NCBI GenBank assembly: GCA_009908945.1
Contig: JAAAOI010000014.1
Location: forward strand, 1-45,990
Source: Bacteroidota bacterium
GTDB lineage: Bacteria > Bacteroidota > Rhodothermia > Rhodothermales > Salinibacteraceae
DNA: 45,990 nucleotides
Reading direction: 5' to 3'
Every line of letters begins with the position of its first letter. The stretch's first letter is position 1. Under the pieces are notes generated by a model, which worked only from the letters and a program-made list of their open reading frames with translations, made no database searches and was not told the origin of the DNA. This document shows, in pieces, positions 8,324 through 16,654 of this stretch. A program made the translations under genes and the position numbers.

Positions 8324-8560
8324 GGGGCATCCTACTAAGTGCGGGAGTTGGTGATAAGTGCCGTTTGGCGATACGCGGCCCGAGCGGGAAGGATCTGCAC
8401 GTTCACCTGGTAGAGGCGACGGTCGCTCACAGGTGTGACAACGGCGTTTGGCTTGTCTACAGCGCCGAACCTGCCCGCCAAGGTGCTCGTTCGGTGCCCT
8501 GTAGTACATGCCTCTCGCTGTATCGCTGGCTCGATCGTTGCGGAGCTCCGGCTCCGGCCC

Positions 8561-9889
8561 ATGAATACCCCATTTTTTCTGTTTTTCCTTGTGTTGGTAA
8601 CGGCGGTCGTGCCGCTCGCTATCGACTACTACGTCTTCCGCAACTGGCGGCGGTACGTGCACTATCGCGAGCGAACCGACCGGTCGCCCACGTTGCAGTG
8701 GACCCTCCCCCTGTACCGGGTCGCGCTCGTCCTGATGCCGTTGGTGGCCCCTCTTTATTTTGCGTTTTCGAACTGGTACGACGTCGAGCCTAAGCTGCTG
8801 CGCTGGGCCATCATGGGCGCCTGGGGCGTATACTACGTGCCGAAGGGGCTGCTGGCAGGGGGGCTCGGCGTAAAGGACGGTATCCGGGGCGTGCAATGGC
8901 TGTTTGGGTGGTTTCAGCAGCAACTTGGCGTTGCTGCCCCCCCAGCGGCGGGCGACGCCGGGGCTCATCGCGCCCAGCACCTCGACCTGAGCGACATGCG
9001 AGGCCACACCCGGCGCGATTTTTTGCGCGATGTAGGATGGGGCGCAGCATCGGTGCCGTTCGTAGTCGTGGGCTACAGCCTGTTCCGTACGCTGTACGAC
9101 TTTCAGGTGCGGCGCGTGACGGTGCCGATTCAGGGACTGCCGCGGGCGCTGGAGGGCCTCACCATTGCCCAGCTTTCGGACCTCCACGCCGGCTCGTTCT
9201 TCAGTGAGCGCCCCATGCACGATGTGGTGGCGCTCGTCCAAGACCTACAGCCCGACCTCATCACGATCACCGGGGACTACGTGAACCGGGACGCGGCCGA
9301 GCTGGACCGCATCGCTCCTGCGTTGCAGCAGCTTTCAGCCGAGCTGGGGATTTACGGCTGCCTCGGCAATCATGACCACTACGCCACCGTGGCGGATGTG
9401 AAGGCGCGCGTGCGGGCACAGACCCCTGTCGATCTGCTCGTGAACACCCACCGCACCCTGCGCATCGACGGTGCGCAGCTCCACCTCGTCGGCACCGACA
9501 ACACCGGGTTCAATCAGGCCTTCGGCGACCTGGATGCCGCCACGGCTGGCATGGCGGTGAGCCCGCATGGCGACGACGTGCAGGTGCTGCTGGCTCACGT
9601 GCCCACCTTCTGGGACGAGCGCGTTCGCCCCGGCTTCCCAGCGATCGACCTGATGCTCAGCGGCCATACACACGGCGGGCAGGTAGGCTTAGAAGTCGGC
9701 CCCGTGCAGTGGGGCCTGGCCCGCATGGCCTATGACCGCTGGGCCGGCCGCTACCGCGAGCCTACCTCCCGCCATCCCACGCGCAGCGAGCAGTTCCTGT
9801 ACGTCAATCGAGGCGTGGGCACCGTTGGGCCGCCGCTTCGTATGGGTATCCGTCCAGAAGTTACCCTCCTCACGCTGCGCCGTGCCTGA
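8561..9889 (+). CDS. Membrane-anchored metallophosphoesterase
   Basis: A 442-residue protein. The first about 180 residues hold several hydrophobic helices, including one near 165-176 preceded by TRRDFLRD. The calcineurin-like catalytic domain follows: SDLHAG (206-211), GDYVN (238-242), GNHDH (269-273), LAHVP, and GHTHGGQ near residue 366, covering all five metal-binding blocks. This is the YaeI/YkuE-type architecture, whose members hydrolyse phosphodiesters of membrane or envelope substrates, including UDP-diacylglucosamine in some bacteria. Location just upstream of an LptF/G gene (15 bp) makes a lipopolysaccharide or lipid role attractive but unproven. ATG at 8561 starts a membrane helix; the upstream open part to 8435 looks non-coding. 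Confidence 0.85.
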   Translation: MNTPFFLFFLVLVTAVVPLAIDYYVFRNWRRYVHYRERTDRSPTLQWTLPLYRVALVLMPLVAPLYFAFSNWYDVEPKLLRWAIMGAWGVYYVPKGLLAGGLGVKDGIRGVQWLFGWFQQQLGVAAPPAAGDAGAHRAQHLDLSDMRGHTRRDFLRDVGWGAASVPFVVVGYSLFRTLYDFQVRRVTVPIQGLPRALEGLTIAQLSDLHAGSFFSERPMHDVVALVQDLQPDLITITGDYVNRDAAELDRIAPALQQLSAELGIYGCLGNHDHYATVADVKARVRAQTPVDLLVNTHRTLRIDGAQLHLVGTDNTGFNQAFGDLDAATAGMAVSPHGDDVQVLLAHVPTFWDERVRPGFPAIDLMLSGHTHGGQVGLEVGPVQWGLARMAYDRWAGRYREPTSRHPTRSEQFLYVNRGVGTVGPPLRMGIRPEVTLLTLRRA

Positions 9890-9904
9890 TCGGCACGCCC
9901 TTGC

Positions 9905-11395
9905 ATGAAGCACGTCCACCGCATCATCTTGCGCGCGCTGCCCGGCCCCTTTCTGGGATGGCTGAGCGTGATCATGTTTCTGCTGCTGATGCAGTTCCTG
10001 ATGCGCTACTTGGGCGATATCGCCGGGCGGGGGCTGCCGTTTACGGTCATCATTGAGCTGATCTCCTACAACCTGGCCTACATGCTGGTGCTGGCAGTGC
10101 CAATGTCGGTGCTGCTGGCCACGCTGATGGTGTTTGGGACGTTCACGGAGTCGAATGCCTACACGGTCATTAAAGGGTGCGGGATCTCCATCACGCAGCT
10201 GATGTGGCCGCTCGTCATTGTAGGCTGCCTCCTGGCTGGCACCATGGCGTACTTCAACCACGTGGTGCTGCCCGAGGCCAACTTCCGCGCCCGGGTGCTA
10301 TGGCAGGACATCCGCACGCAAAAACCAGGGTTCGATCTGCAGCCGGGGGTCTTCTACACGGGCCTGCGCAACTACGCTATCCTGGTGCAGGACCGCGACG
10401 CCGAGACGGGCGATGTCCGCGATGTGACCATCTATGATTACACCGAGGGCTCGCGCAATCAAGGGATTATCAAGGCCCGCCGCGGCGAGCTGAGCTCGCA
10501 GGCCGGCGGGGCCGAGATCGTGTTTGACCTGCGCGAAGGGGAAGTGCACCGGCGGCCGTCGGCCCGGCGCAGCGGCCTGGCGGAACGCTACGAACGCCTG
10601 GCGTTTGAGCGCTACCAAATCACGTTTGATATTTCCGATTTTGGCTTTCAGCGCTCCGAACCGCAGGAGCGGTACCGATCGGAGCGCACGATGCCGACTG
10701 ACGACATGCTCCTCCACATCGACTCGCTGCGGCAGTCGGTGGAGCAGGCGTACGCCCTACTCCGGACCCGCGCGCTCTCCCGGGGCCTCCCGGGCCGTCC
10801 CGATAGCCTGCGCGCCCCCCGCCCCGCCCTGAACGACGAGCAACCCGTCCCCGACGCCCTCTCCGCTGACGGACGCGCGGGAGGGCGCGAGCCGCCCGTC
10901 ATCCGTACCAGCGATGAATCGCTCGCGCAACAGGGCGTCACGGCTGGCCTGGAGGCGAACCAGCGCAGCCTCATACATACCGCCGCTATCGAGCATGCGC
11001 GTAGCGCTGCCTCCTTCATCGATGATACGCGTCGAACCACCGAATGGGACGAATTGCGGGCGGCCCGCTATAGCGTGGAGGTCCATAAGAAATACTCCAT
11101 TGCTGTCGCTTGCCTCATCTTTCTGTTCATCGGGGCGCCGCTGGGCTTGAGCGTGGGGCGGAGTGGGCTCGGGACGGTAGGCGCGCTGGCCTTTGGCATC
11201 TTTCTCTTTTACTGGATCACGCTGGTTCAGGGCGAGAAACTCGCCAACCGGGGTACCATTGACCCGTGGCTTGGGATGTGGATCGCCAATATTGTAATGA
11301 TTGCCGTTGGGCTTTGGCTGCTGGTGTACGTCACGCTGGACCTTCGCGCCACGCCGCCGCTGCGCCACCGCTTTCTGGCTTGGCTCCGCTCCTAA
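9905..11395 (+). CDS. LPS export ABC permease, LptF/LptG family
   Basis: A 496-residue YjgP/YjgQ-type permease, part of the LptBFG complex that extracts lipopolysaccharide from the inner membrane. Three N-terminal membrane helices (about 15-35, 55-80, 95-120) include the typical PMSVLLATLMVFGTFTESNA region. A periplasmic jellyroll follows (VFYTGLRNYAILV, then VTIYDYTEG). Three C-terminal helices begin at the YSIAVACLIFLFIGAPLGLSVGRSGLG signature. Residues about 260-385 are a long Arg/Pro/Glu-rich insertion before the last helices. E. coli homologues are about 360 residues, while Bacteroidota versions are often longer. F and G cannot be told apart by eye. It sits in a run with the metallophosphoesterase and rsmI. 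Confidence 0.9.
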   Translation: MKHVHRIILRALPGPFLGWLSVIMFLLLMQFLMRYLGDIAGRGLPFTVIIELISYNLAYMLVLAVPMSVLLATLMVFGTFTESNAYTVIKGCGISITQLMWPLVIVGCLLAGTMAYFNHVVLPEANFRARVLWQDIRTQKPGFDLQPGVFYTGLRNYAILVQDRDAETGDVRDVTIYDYTEGSRNQGIIKARRGELSSQAGGAEIVFDLREGEVHRRPSARRSGLAERYERLAFERYQITFDISDFGFQRSEPQERYRSERTMPTDDMLLHIDSLRQSVEQAYALLRTRALSRGLPGRPDSLRAPRPALNDEQPVPDALSADGRAGGREPPVIRTSDESLAQQGVTAGLEANQRSLIHTAAIEHARSAASFIDDTRRTTEWDELRAARYSVEVHKKYSIAVACLIFLFIGAPLGLSVGRSGLGTVGALAFGIFLFYWITLVQGEKLANRGTIDPWLGMWIANIVMIAVGLWLLVYVTLDLRATPPLRHRFLAWLRS

Positions 11396-11457
11396 CCGCT
11401 CCTGTCGCTGCGCCAAGGCTACCGGCTCCCGTCGTTCTTTAACCGCTGCACTGCGCT

Positions 11458-12129
11458 ATGCTTACGCTGGTCCCCACGCCTATCGGCAACCTTGAAGATA
11501 TTACGCTACGCGCCTTGCGCGTGCTAAAAGAGGTGGACCTGATCGCGTGTGAGGATACCCGCACGTCGGGCGTGCTGCTGTCGCATTACGATATCCGCAC
11601 GGCCACCACCAGCTACCATGCCCACAACGAGCACAAGAAGACCCCGCAGCTCATCGAGCGGATGAAGGCCGGCCAGCGTCTGGCGCTCATTACCGATGCG
11701 GGCACACCAGGTATTTCGGACCCAGGATTTTATCTCACCCGCGCCTGCGTGAGAAACGACGTGCCGGTGGAGGCACTCCCCGGCGCCTCGGCAGTCCTGC
11801 CCGCCCTTACCGTCAGTGGGCTGCCCTGCGATCGGTTCGTGTTTGAAGGCTTCCTGCCACAGAAAAAAGGCCGGCAGACACGGATTCGCGAACTTAGCAC
11901 CGACCCGCGGACGCTCGTGCTCTACGAGTCGCCCTACCGCATTGCAAAGACCCTGGGGCAGCTTGCCGACGTGTTTGGCACCGAGCGTCCGGCAGCAGTA
12001 GCCCGCGAACTCAGCAAAAAGTTCGAGGAGGTCCGCCGTGGCACGCTGGCAACATTACAGGCCCACTACGACGCCCAAAACCGCGTGCGTGGCGAGATCG
12101 TGCTCGTCGTTGGCGGGCACGACGCGTAG
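11458..12129 (+). CDS. rsmI: 16S rRNA (cytidine1402-2'-O)-methyltransferase
   Basis: A 223-residue tetrapyrrole-methylase-fold enzyme that puts the 2'-O-methyl group on C1402 in the 16S rRNA decoding centre. TPIGNLEDIT (7-16), CEDTR (31-35), TDAGTPGISDPG (79-90), PGASAVLPAL and YESPYR are the family signatures. Usual proteins are about 220-290 residues; this one lacks the small C-terminal extension of the E. coli protein. The start is ATG at 11458, 62 bp after the LptF/G gene, so co-transcription is possible. No terminator with a U-tract follows; a GC hairpin near 12177-12197 lacks one. Confidence 0.95.
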   Translation: MLTLVPTPIGNLEDITLRALRVLKEVDLIACEDTRTSGVLLSHYDIRTATTSYHAHNEHKKTPQLIERMKAGQRLALITDAGTPGISDPGFYLTRACVRNDVPVEALPGASAVLPALTVSGLPCDRFVFEGFLPQKKGRQTRIRELSTDPRTLVLYESPYRIAKTLGQLADVFGTERPAAVARELSKKFEEVRRGTLATLQAHYDAQNRVRGEIVLVVGGHDA

Positions 12130-12224
12130 CGGCTACCGCTCCCTCACTGGCCTCCCCGTGGCCGCTCACTGACGAGCACCCGGTCTGTCCGGGGGTGTCC
12201 CCTGCGTTTCTGCTCGGGCATTTG

Positions 12225-12232
12225 TATATTTG
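12225..12232 (+). promoter_or_regulatory. Candidate -7 element (TATATTTG) for ppc
   Basis: TATATTTG matches the Bacteroidota primary-sigma -7 consensus TAnnTTTG exactly and lies 82 bases before the ppc start in a locally AT-rich patch. A proper -33 TTTG at the expected spacing is not visible (TTTC at 12207-12210 is too close). It is therefore a partial promoter call. Confidence 0.4.
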
Positions 12233-12314
12233 ATGTGGCCGTTGTTATCGCACGGGCTACAGCGCATGCGCGGTAGGCTGCTCACCATCACTTTATCATC
12301 TGCCCCCGATTCCT

Positions 12315-15122
12315 ATGAGCCGCTGGCAAGGCATTTCCGTTGAAGCAGAAGGCACTGGCGTTTCGCGCCCCTTGAGTGAACAGGTGAACTTGCTTGGGAG
12401 TCTGCTCGGCGAGGCCATTAAACACCGAGCAGGCGAGGACACGTTGACCCTGATTGAGGAGCTCCGGCAGCAATGCAAGGCTGCGGCCCAGCAACGCGAC
12501 CCCAGCCTCCGCGATGCCGCCGCCGAGCGCATCCGAGACCTCTCGCACCGGCAGATTGAATGGCTGCTGAAAGCCTTCACCACGTTCTTTCATCTGGTGA
12601 ACCAGGCCGAGCGGCAGGAGATCATACGCATCAACCGCGAGCGTGCGCGCAGCAGCGACGCGGACGCCCCCCGGTCCGACTCCATCGACGAGGCTATCGC
12701 TACGCTTCACGAGCAGGGGTTGGACCTGGAGGGCATCCTGCACCACGTCCACCGGCTGGATGTGCAGCCGACGCTGACCGCTCACCCCACGGAGGCCCGG
12801 CGGCGCAGCATCCTCTACAAGCAGCAGCACCTCTCCGGCCTGTTGGATGCCATCCAAGGCGATACCCTGCCCCCGCTCCGGCGCATGGAAACGCTCACGG
12901 ACATGTTCTCGCAGATTAGCCTGCTGCTGAGCACCGACCACATCCGCGCAGCGCGCCCCACGGTGGAAGAGGAGGTCGACCAAGGCCTTTACTTCATGCG
13001 CAATGCCATCTGGGATACGGTGCCCACGGTACAGCGCGACATCCGGCAGAGCCTGGAACGGCAGTTTGGGGTGGAAGCCGCTCGGGAAGCCACCGACGCG
13101 CTTCCCCCACTTCTTCGCTTCCGCTCGTGGATTGGAAGCGACCGCGATGGCAACCCCAATGTAACGCCCGCTATCACCCGCGCGACCTTCCGCCGCCAGC
13201 GCCTCGTGGTCCTCGAGCGCTACTTCGAAGACATCAAGGCGCTACGCCGCGAGCTTAGCATCTCGGACGAGCAGGTGGACATCCCCCAGGCCCTGTACGA
13301 CAGCATCGAAGCGGACGCCGCCCACCTGTCCATTGCCGACTACCGCAAGCGTCAGTTTCAGCAGGAGCCGTTTCGTATGAAGCTCACCTACATGCGCGCC
13401 CGGCTCTCGGCCCTGCTGCGGGAAAACCAGTCCGCGGAGGCCCCACCCTACACCAGCCGCTCCTTCATCGAGGACTTGAAGCTGATACGAGACACCCTCA
13501 CCGCGTGTGGGTTTGAGGATCTGGCTGCGTTCGGGCAACTGGCCGACCTCCTGAGCCGTGCACAAACGTTCGGCTTTCACCTGGCCGCTCTCGATGTCCG
13601 ACAGCACAGCGAGGTGCACGAACAAACCGTCGCCCACTTGCTGCGCGCCGCCGGGCTCACCGACGATTACGCGGGCATGCCGGAGGAGGAGCGCCTCGCG
13701 CTGCTGACCGAGGAGCTGCAGAACCCACGTCCGCTCCTGCCCCGGGGGCGCCCCTGGCCCGAGGCTACCGCCTCGCTGATGGAGACCCTGGAGCTCCTGG
13801 TTGAACAAGCGGCCCATGAGCCCGAGTCTGTGGGGACCTACATCGTCAGTATGACGCACGAGGTGAGCGACCTGCTGGAAGTCCTGCTGCTGGCGAAAGA
13901 GGTCGGCCTCTGGCGCCTCGAAGAGGGCACCGTAACCTCCCCGCTGGACCTGGCGCCCCTCTTTGAGACGGTGGACGACCTCGCCCATGCTGATGCGTTT
14001 ATGGAGAAGCTGTTCGCACATCCCGTATACCGGCAACACCTGCACCACCGAGGGGATTTTCAGGAGCTGATGCTGGGCTATTCGGACAGCAACAAAGACG
14101 GCGGCTACTGGATGGCCAACTGGGCCCTGCACCGCGCCCAGGGACGACTCTCGGAGGTATGCCGCGCCCACGATGTTGACTTCCGGTTCTTCCATGGGCG
14201 GGGAGGCACGGTGGGGCGCGGAGGGGGACGCGCGAGCCAGGGGATTCTGGCTATGCCAGAACCTGTGCATAATGGCCGGATTCGGTTCACGGAGCAGGGC
14301 GAAGTGATCTCCTTCCGCTACGCCCTGTCCGCTATTGCGCGGCGCCACCTGGAGCAAATCTTCAATGCCATGCTCCGCGCCTCGGCGGGGGCTGTTGAGC
14401 GGCCGTTCGAGCAGGAGGAGGTGACACAGGCGACGGCGCATCGTATCGTGGACACCATGGCCGACACTGCCATGGACGCCTACCGCGCCCTCATCCACGA
14501 CGACGACTTCTGGCCCTGGTACGTGAAGATCACGCCGATCCAGCACATCAGCCGCCTGCCCATCGCCTCGCGGCCCGTCTCCCGCGGCTCCGGCGAGGTC
14601 GACTTCGACGGGCTGCGCGCCATCCCGTGGGGCTTCGCCTGGACGCAGACGCGCTATCTCATCCCGGGCTGGTACGGCACCGGCGTGGCACTGCAAGAGG
14701 CGATGGAGACGCACGGGGCCGAGACGCTGCAAACCCTCTACGCCGCGTGGCCCTTCTTCCAGGCCGTGGTGGACAGTGCCCAGCGCGAGATGTGCCGGGC
14801 CCGCCTCATCATCGCCCGACGCTATGCACGGCAGGACACCCATACCGCTACCGACGACGACTTTCATGCCCGCATCGAGGCGGAGTACGACCGGGCCCGT
14901 AGCGCCATTCTGACCGTTACCAAACAGGATACGCTACTGGAACGCAGCCCCGTCATCAAGAAGTCGATTGCGCTGCGCAATCCGTACACCGACGTGCTGA
15001 ACCTGCTGCAGCTGGATCTACTGCGCCGCTACCGTGAAGAGGAGGGCGATCCGGACGCCACGGCGCATGCGCTGCTGCTCAGCATCAACGGCATTGCTGC
15101 CGCTATGCAGAGCACCGGCTAA
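12315..15122 (+). CDS. ppc: Phosphoenolpyruvate carboxylase
   Basis: A 935-residue enzyme that carboxylates phosphoenolpyruvate with bicarbonate to oxaloacetate, refilling the TCA cycle. Catalytic His157 lies in TAHPTEARRR (155-164). LGYSDSNKDGG (about 588-598) and FFHGRGGTVGRGGG (about 624-637) carry the substrate- and bicarbonate-binding residues, and the chain ends in the family C-terminus (MQSTG). Full length, with no breaks. The start is ATG at 12315, which has no clear Shine-Dalgarno sequence. The upstream 185 bp contains a candidate promoter element. It converges with the GspE-N protein gene with only 22 bp between stops. Confidence 0.97.
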   Translation: MSRWQGISVEAEGTGVSRPLSEQVNLLGSLLGEAIKHRAGEDTLTLIEELRQQCKAAAQQRDPSLRDAAAERIRDLSHRQIEWLLKAFTTFFHLVNQAERQEIIRINRERARSSDADAPRSDSIDEAIATLHEQGLDLEGILHHVHRLDVQPTLTAHPTEARRRSILYKQQHLSGLLDAIQGDTLPPLRRMETLTDMFSQISLLLSTDHIRAARPTVEEEVDQGLYFMRNAIWDTVPTVQRDIRQSLERQFGVEAAREATDALPPLLRFRSWIGSDRDGNPNVTPAITRATFRRQRLVVLERYFEDIKALRRELSISDEQVDIPQALYDSIEADAAHLSIADYRKRQFQQEPFRMKLTYMRARLSALLRENQSAEAPPYTSRSFIEDLKLIRDTLTACGFEDLAAFGQLADLLSRAQTFGFHLAALDVRQHSEVHEQTVAHLLRAAGLTDDYAGMPEEERLALLTEELQNPRPLLPRGRPWPEATASLMETLELLVEQAAHEPESVGTYIVSMTHEVSDLLEVLLLAKEVGLWRLEEGTVTSPLDLAPLFETVDDLAHADAFMEKLFAHPVYRQHLHHRGDFQELMLGYSDSNKDGGYWMANWALHRAQGRLSEVCRAHDVDFRFFHGRGGTVGRGGGRASQGILAMPEPVHNGRIRFTEQGEVISFRYALSAIARRHLEQIFNAMLRASAGAVERPFEQEEVTQATAHRIVDTMADTAMDAYRALIHDDDFWPWYVKITPIQHISRLPIASRPVSRGSGEVDFDGLRAIPWGFAWTQTRYLIPGWYGTGVALQEAMETHGAETLQTLYAAWPFFQAVVDSAQREMCRARLIIARRYARQDTHTATDDDFHARIEAEYDRARSAILTVTKQDTLLERSPVIKKSIALRNPYTDVLNLLQLDLLRRYREEEGDPDATAHALLLSINGIAAAMQSTG

Positions 15123-15144
15123 CGATCGGCCAGCGCTGCTTGCC

Positions 15145-16116
15145 CTACGAGACTACACGGATACAGGCGCACGGCAGCCGCTCGGGCTCGGCCAACCAGT
15201 CCATGGCAAAAGAAATACGCGCGCCATCGATCCAGCGCTGGATGGTGCGCGTACGGGAGGCCTGCGGCTGTTCGTTGCTTACCTCCAGGATGTAACTCTT
15301 GAGGGCTGCCAGCAGCACCTGCGCCGGAACGCGCTGCTCGGTGTACCACGGACGCAGACGCCCGTCTTCTTGCAGGAACACCTCCGTATCGTCGCCCGCA
15401 TTAGGCACGAGACACACCAGGGCTATGCCTTTTTGCACCATCCCAACGAGCGCCCCTTCGAGCAGCCGCATGAACGTGGGGCGGTCCAACGTATCAGGCG
15501 CTGTAGCGCTTGGCGATGCATAGGCCAGTGTGGGGTCAGATCCCCATGGCGCCGTAAAGCGCTCGGCGGGACGGGCGTAGGCCTGCCGCCGCTGGGTGGC
15601 CGCGTTGATGACGCTGACAACGGCAGCGCGGTTGGTGTAGCGGAGATCGTACGGCTTGGCCCAAACCTTTCCAATGGCTTTTCGCACGGCGGGGCGGGTA
15701 GGGTCGTGCGTCGCGAAGATCATGCGGCCCTCTGTTTTCGCGACGGGTACCACCGCGGTATTCAGCAGAGCGAGCCAGCGCTGCAGATCGGTCTGCTTGC
15801 GCACGTGCCGCATCTGCCTGACGGCGGTGTTGGTGTCCAAGCGCATGCTGTTAAATCCGTACACGCGTGCCGCCTCCGCAAATACAGCGTCCGCAGCAAC
15901 GCCCTCAACAGACGCCAGTACCCGCCAGAGGGCCCGGCGCGCATCGCCGCTTTGCCGGCGCTTGGTCCACGCAGCACGCACGTCAGCCTCGCTTACCACC
16001 TGATCAAAGAGTAGCATGATGACCACGCGGTCGTGGAGCTCGGTGGGGACAAACCCATCCTGAAGCGGCGGTACGGCAACGGCGGACGAACCGTTCGAGT
16101 AAGAGGAGGCAGTCAT
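15145..16116 (-). CDS. Orphan GspE/PilB N-terminal (MshEN-like) protein lacking the ATPase domain
   Basis: A 323-residue protein. Residues about 30-175 follow the type II secretion ATPase N-terminal (T2SSE_N/MshEN) pattern: a pair of helical blocks (VSEADVRAAWTKRRQSGDAR, then VAADAVFAEAARVYGF), a VVPVAKTEGRMIFATHDPT strand and a PYDLRYTN segment. Residues about 210-320 resemble the first subdomain of the GspE/PilB core (LLEGALVGMVQKG, then WIDGARISF, then CIRVV). No Walker A, Asp box, Walker B or tetra-Cys motif follows, so it cannot be a working secretion ATPase. MshEN domains can bind cyclic di-GMP, but the key residues here are not clearly conserved. The start is ATG at 16116. No pilus or secretion genes are nearby. 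Confidence 0.65.
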   Translation of the reverse strand: MTASSYSNGSSAVAVPPLQDGFVPTELHDRVVIMLLFDQVVSEADVRAAWTKRRQSGDARRALWRVLASVEGVAADAVFAEAARVYGFNSMRLDTNTAVRQMRHVRKQTDLQRWLALLNTAVVPVAKTEGRMIFATHDPTRPAVRKAIGKVWAKPYDLRYTNRAAVVSVINAATQRRQAYARPAERFTAPWGSDPTLAYASPSATAPDTLDRPTFMRLLEGALVGMVQKGIALVCLVPNAGDDTEVFLQEDGRLRPWYTEQRVPAQVLLAALKSYILEVSNEQPQASRTRTIQRWIDGARISFAMDWLAEPERLPCACIRVVS

Positions 16117-16654
16117 GACGGGGAAAAACAGAGGAGGTGATTGAACATGTGGGGCGGACGCACAGGTGGGTGGGGTAGCCGTCCGTTCGAGTATCAGCAT
16201 ACGGCGGACCAACCACGCGCTCCCTCTCCGCAAGCGCCTCTCCCCTGCGCCATGGGCGCACATGCCCTACGGCTTTCACATACAGCCGGCAAGCCTCTAC
16301 CGGTGCCACCGTCCCTCCCCAGGCGGCACTTATTCGTTACGCACCGGAGCTATCGCTTGCCCTGCCCCGGCCACGCTATAGTCCAAACACTGGTAACAGG
16401 ACAGCGGGACGGCGCAGGCGAGCGCCACAGGGTAGGACAGTGTAGGGGGCTTCCACGGCATCTGGGCCTGCTTCCTCTTTCCTCGTGCTTGCTGCGTTTG
16501 GCTGAGGCGCACATGGGCACCACAGGGGCCGATTCACGCGGCGGCGAACGGGCTCAAACACGGCAGCGGACGCATCCAGGGGCCTCGAGGCCGGGGACGT
16601 CCACCCTTTGCCTCCTGCCCCATCTTATCCCTTAGCACGCATCGTTGGGCGCAT
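16117..16654 (-). other. 538-bp stretch with no supported gene
   Basis: Open frames exist on both strands (for example 16141-16635 plus and 16330-16512 minus), but their translations are Pro/Arg/Ala-rich with no family resemblance, hydrophobic core or signal. I looked for RNase P, tmRNA and SRP RNA core sequences on both strands and saw none. The region contains a perfect 12-base palindrome, GGCCTCGAGGCC, at 16581-16592, a GGCGC...GCGCC hairpin near 16411-16426, and a repeated AGGACAG. It would hold the promoter of the GspE-N gene and the 3' end of the symporter transcript. Confidence 0.4.

Noticed and set aside
8324-9241. Long N-terminal extension of the glyoxalase II-like gene
   Set aside because: It runs antisense through the start of the metallophosphoesterase, and the MBL fold is complete without it.
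13242-14867. 541-codon open frame antisense to ppc
   Set aside because: It lies wholly within the well-supported ppc gene, and the translation has no family resemblance. Long antisense frames are expected in GC-rich DNA.
16141-16635. 164-codon plus-strand frame in the 538-bp gap
   Set aside because: Pro/Arg/His-rich product without secondary-structure pattern, start context or homology that I can see.
16330-16640. Possible RNase P, SRP or tmRNA gene in the same gap
   Set aside because: A GAGGAAAG string occurs on the minus strand, but the other conserved RNase P blocks (ACAGAA and the long-range pairings) are missing, and no SRP or tmRNA core is present.
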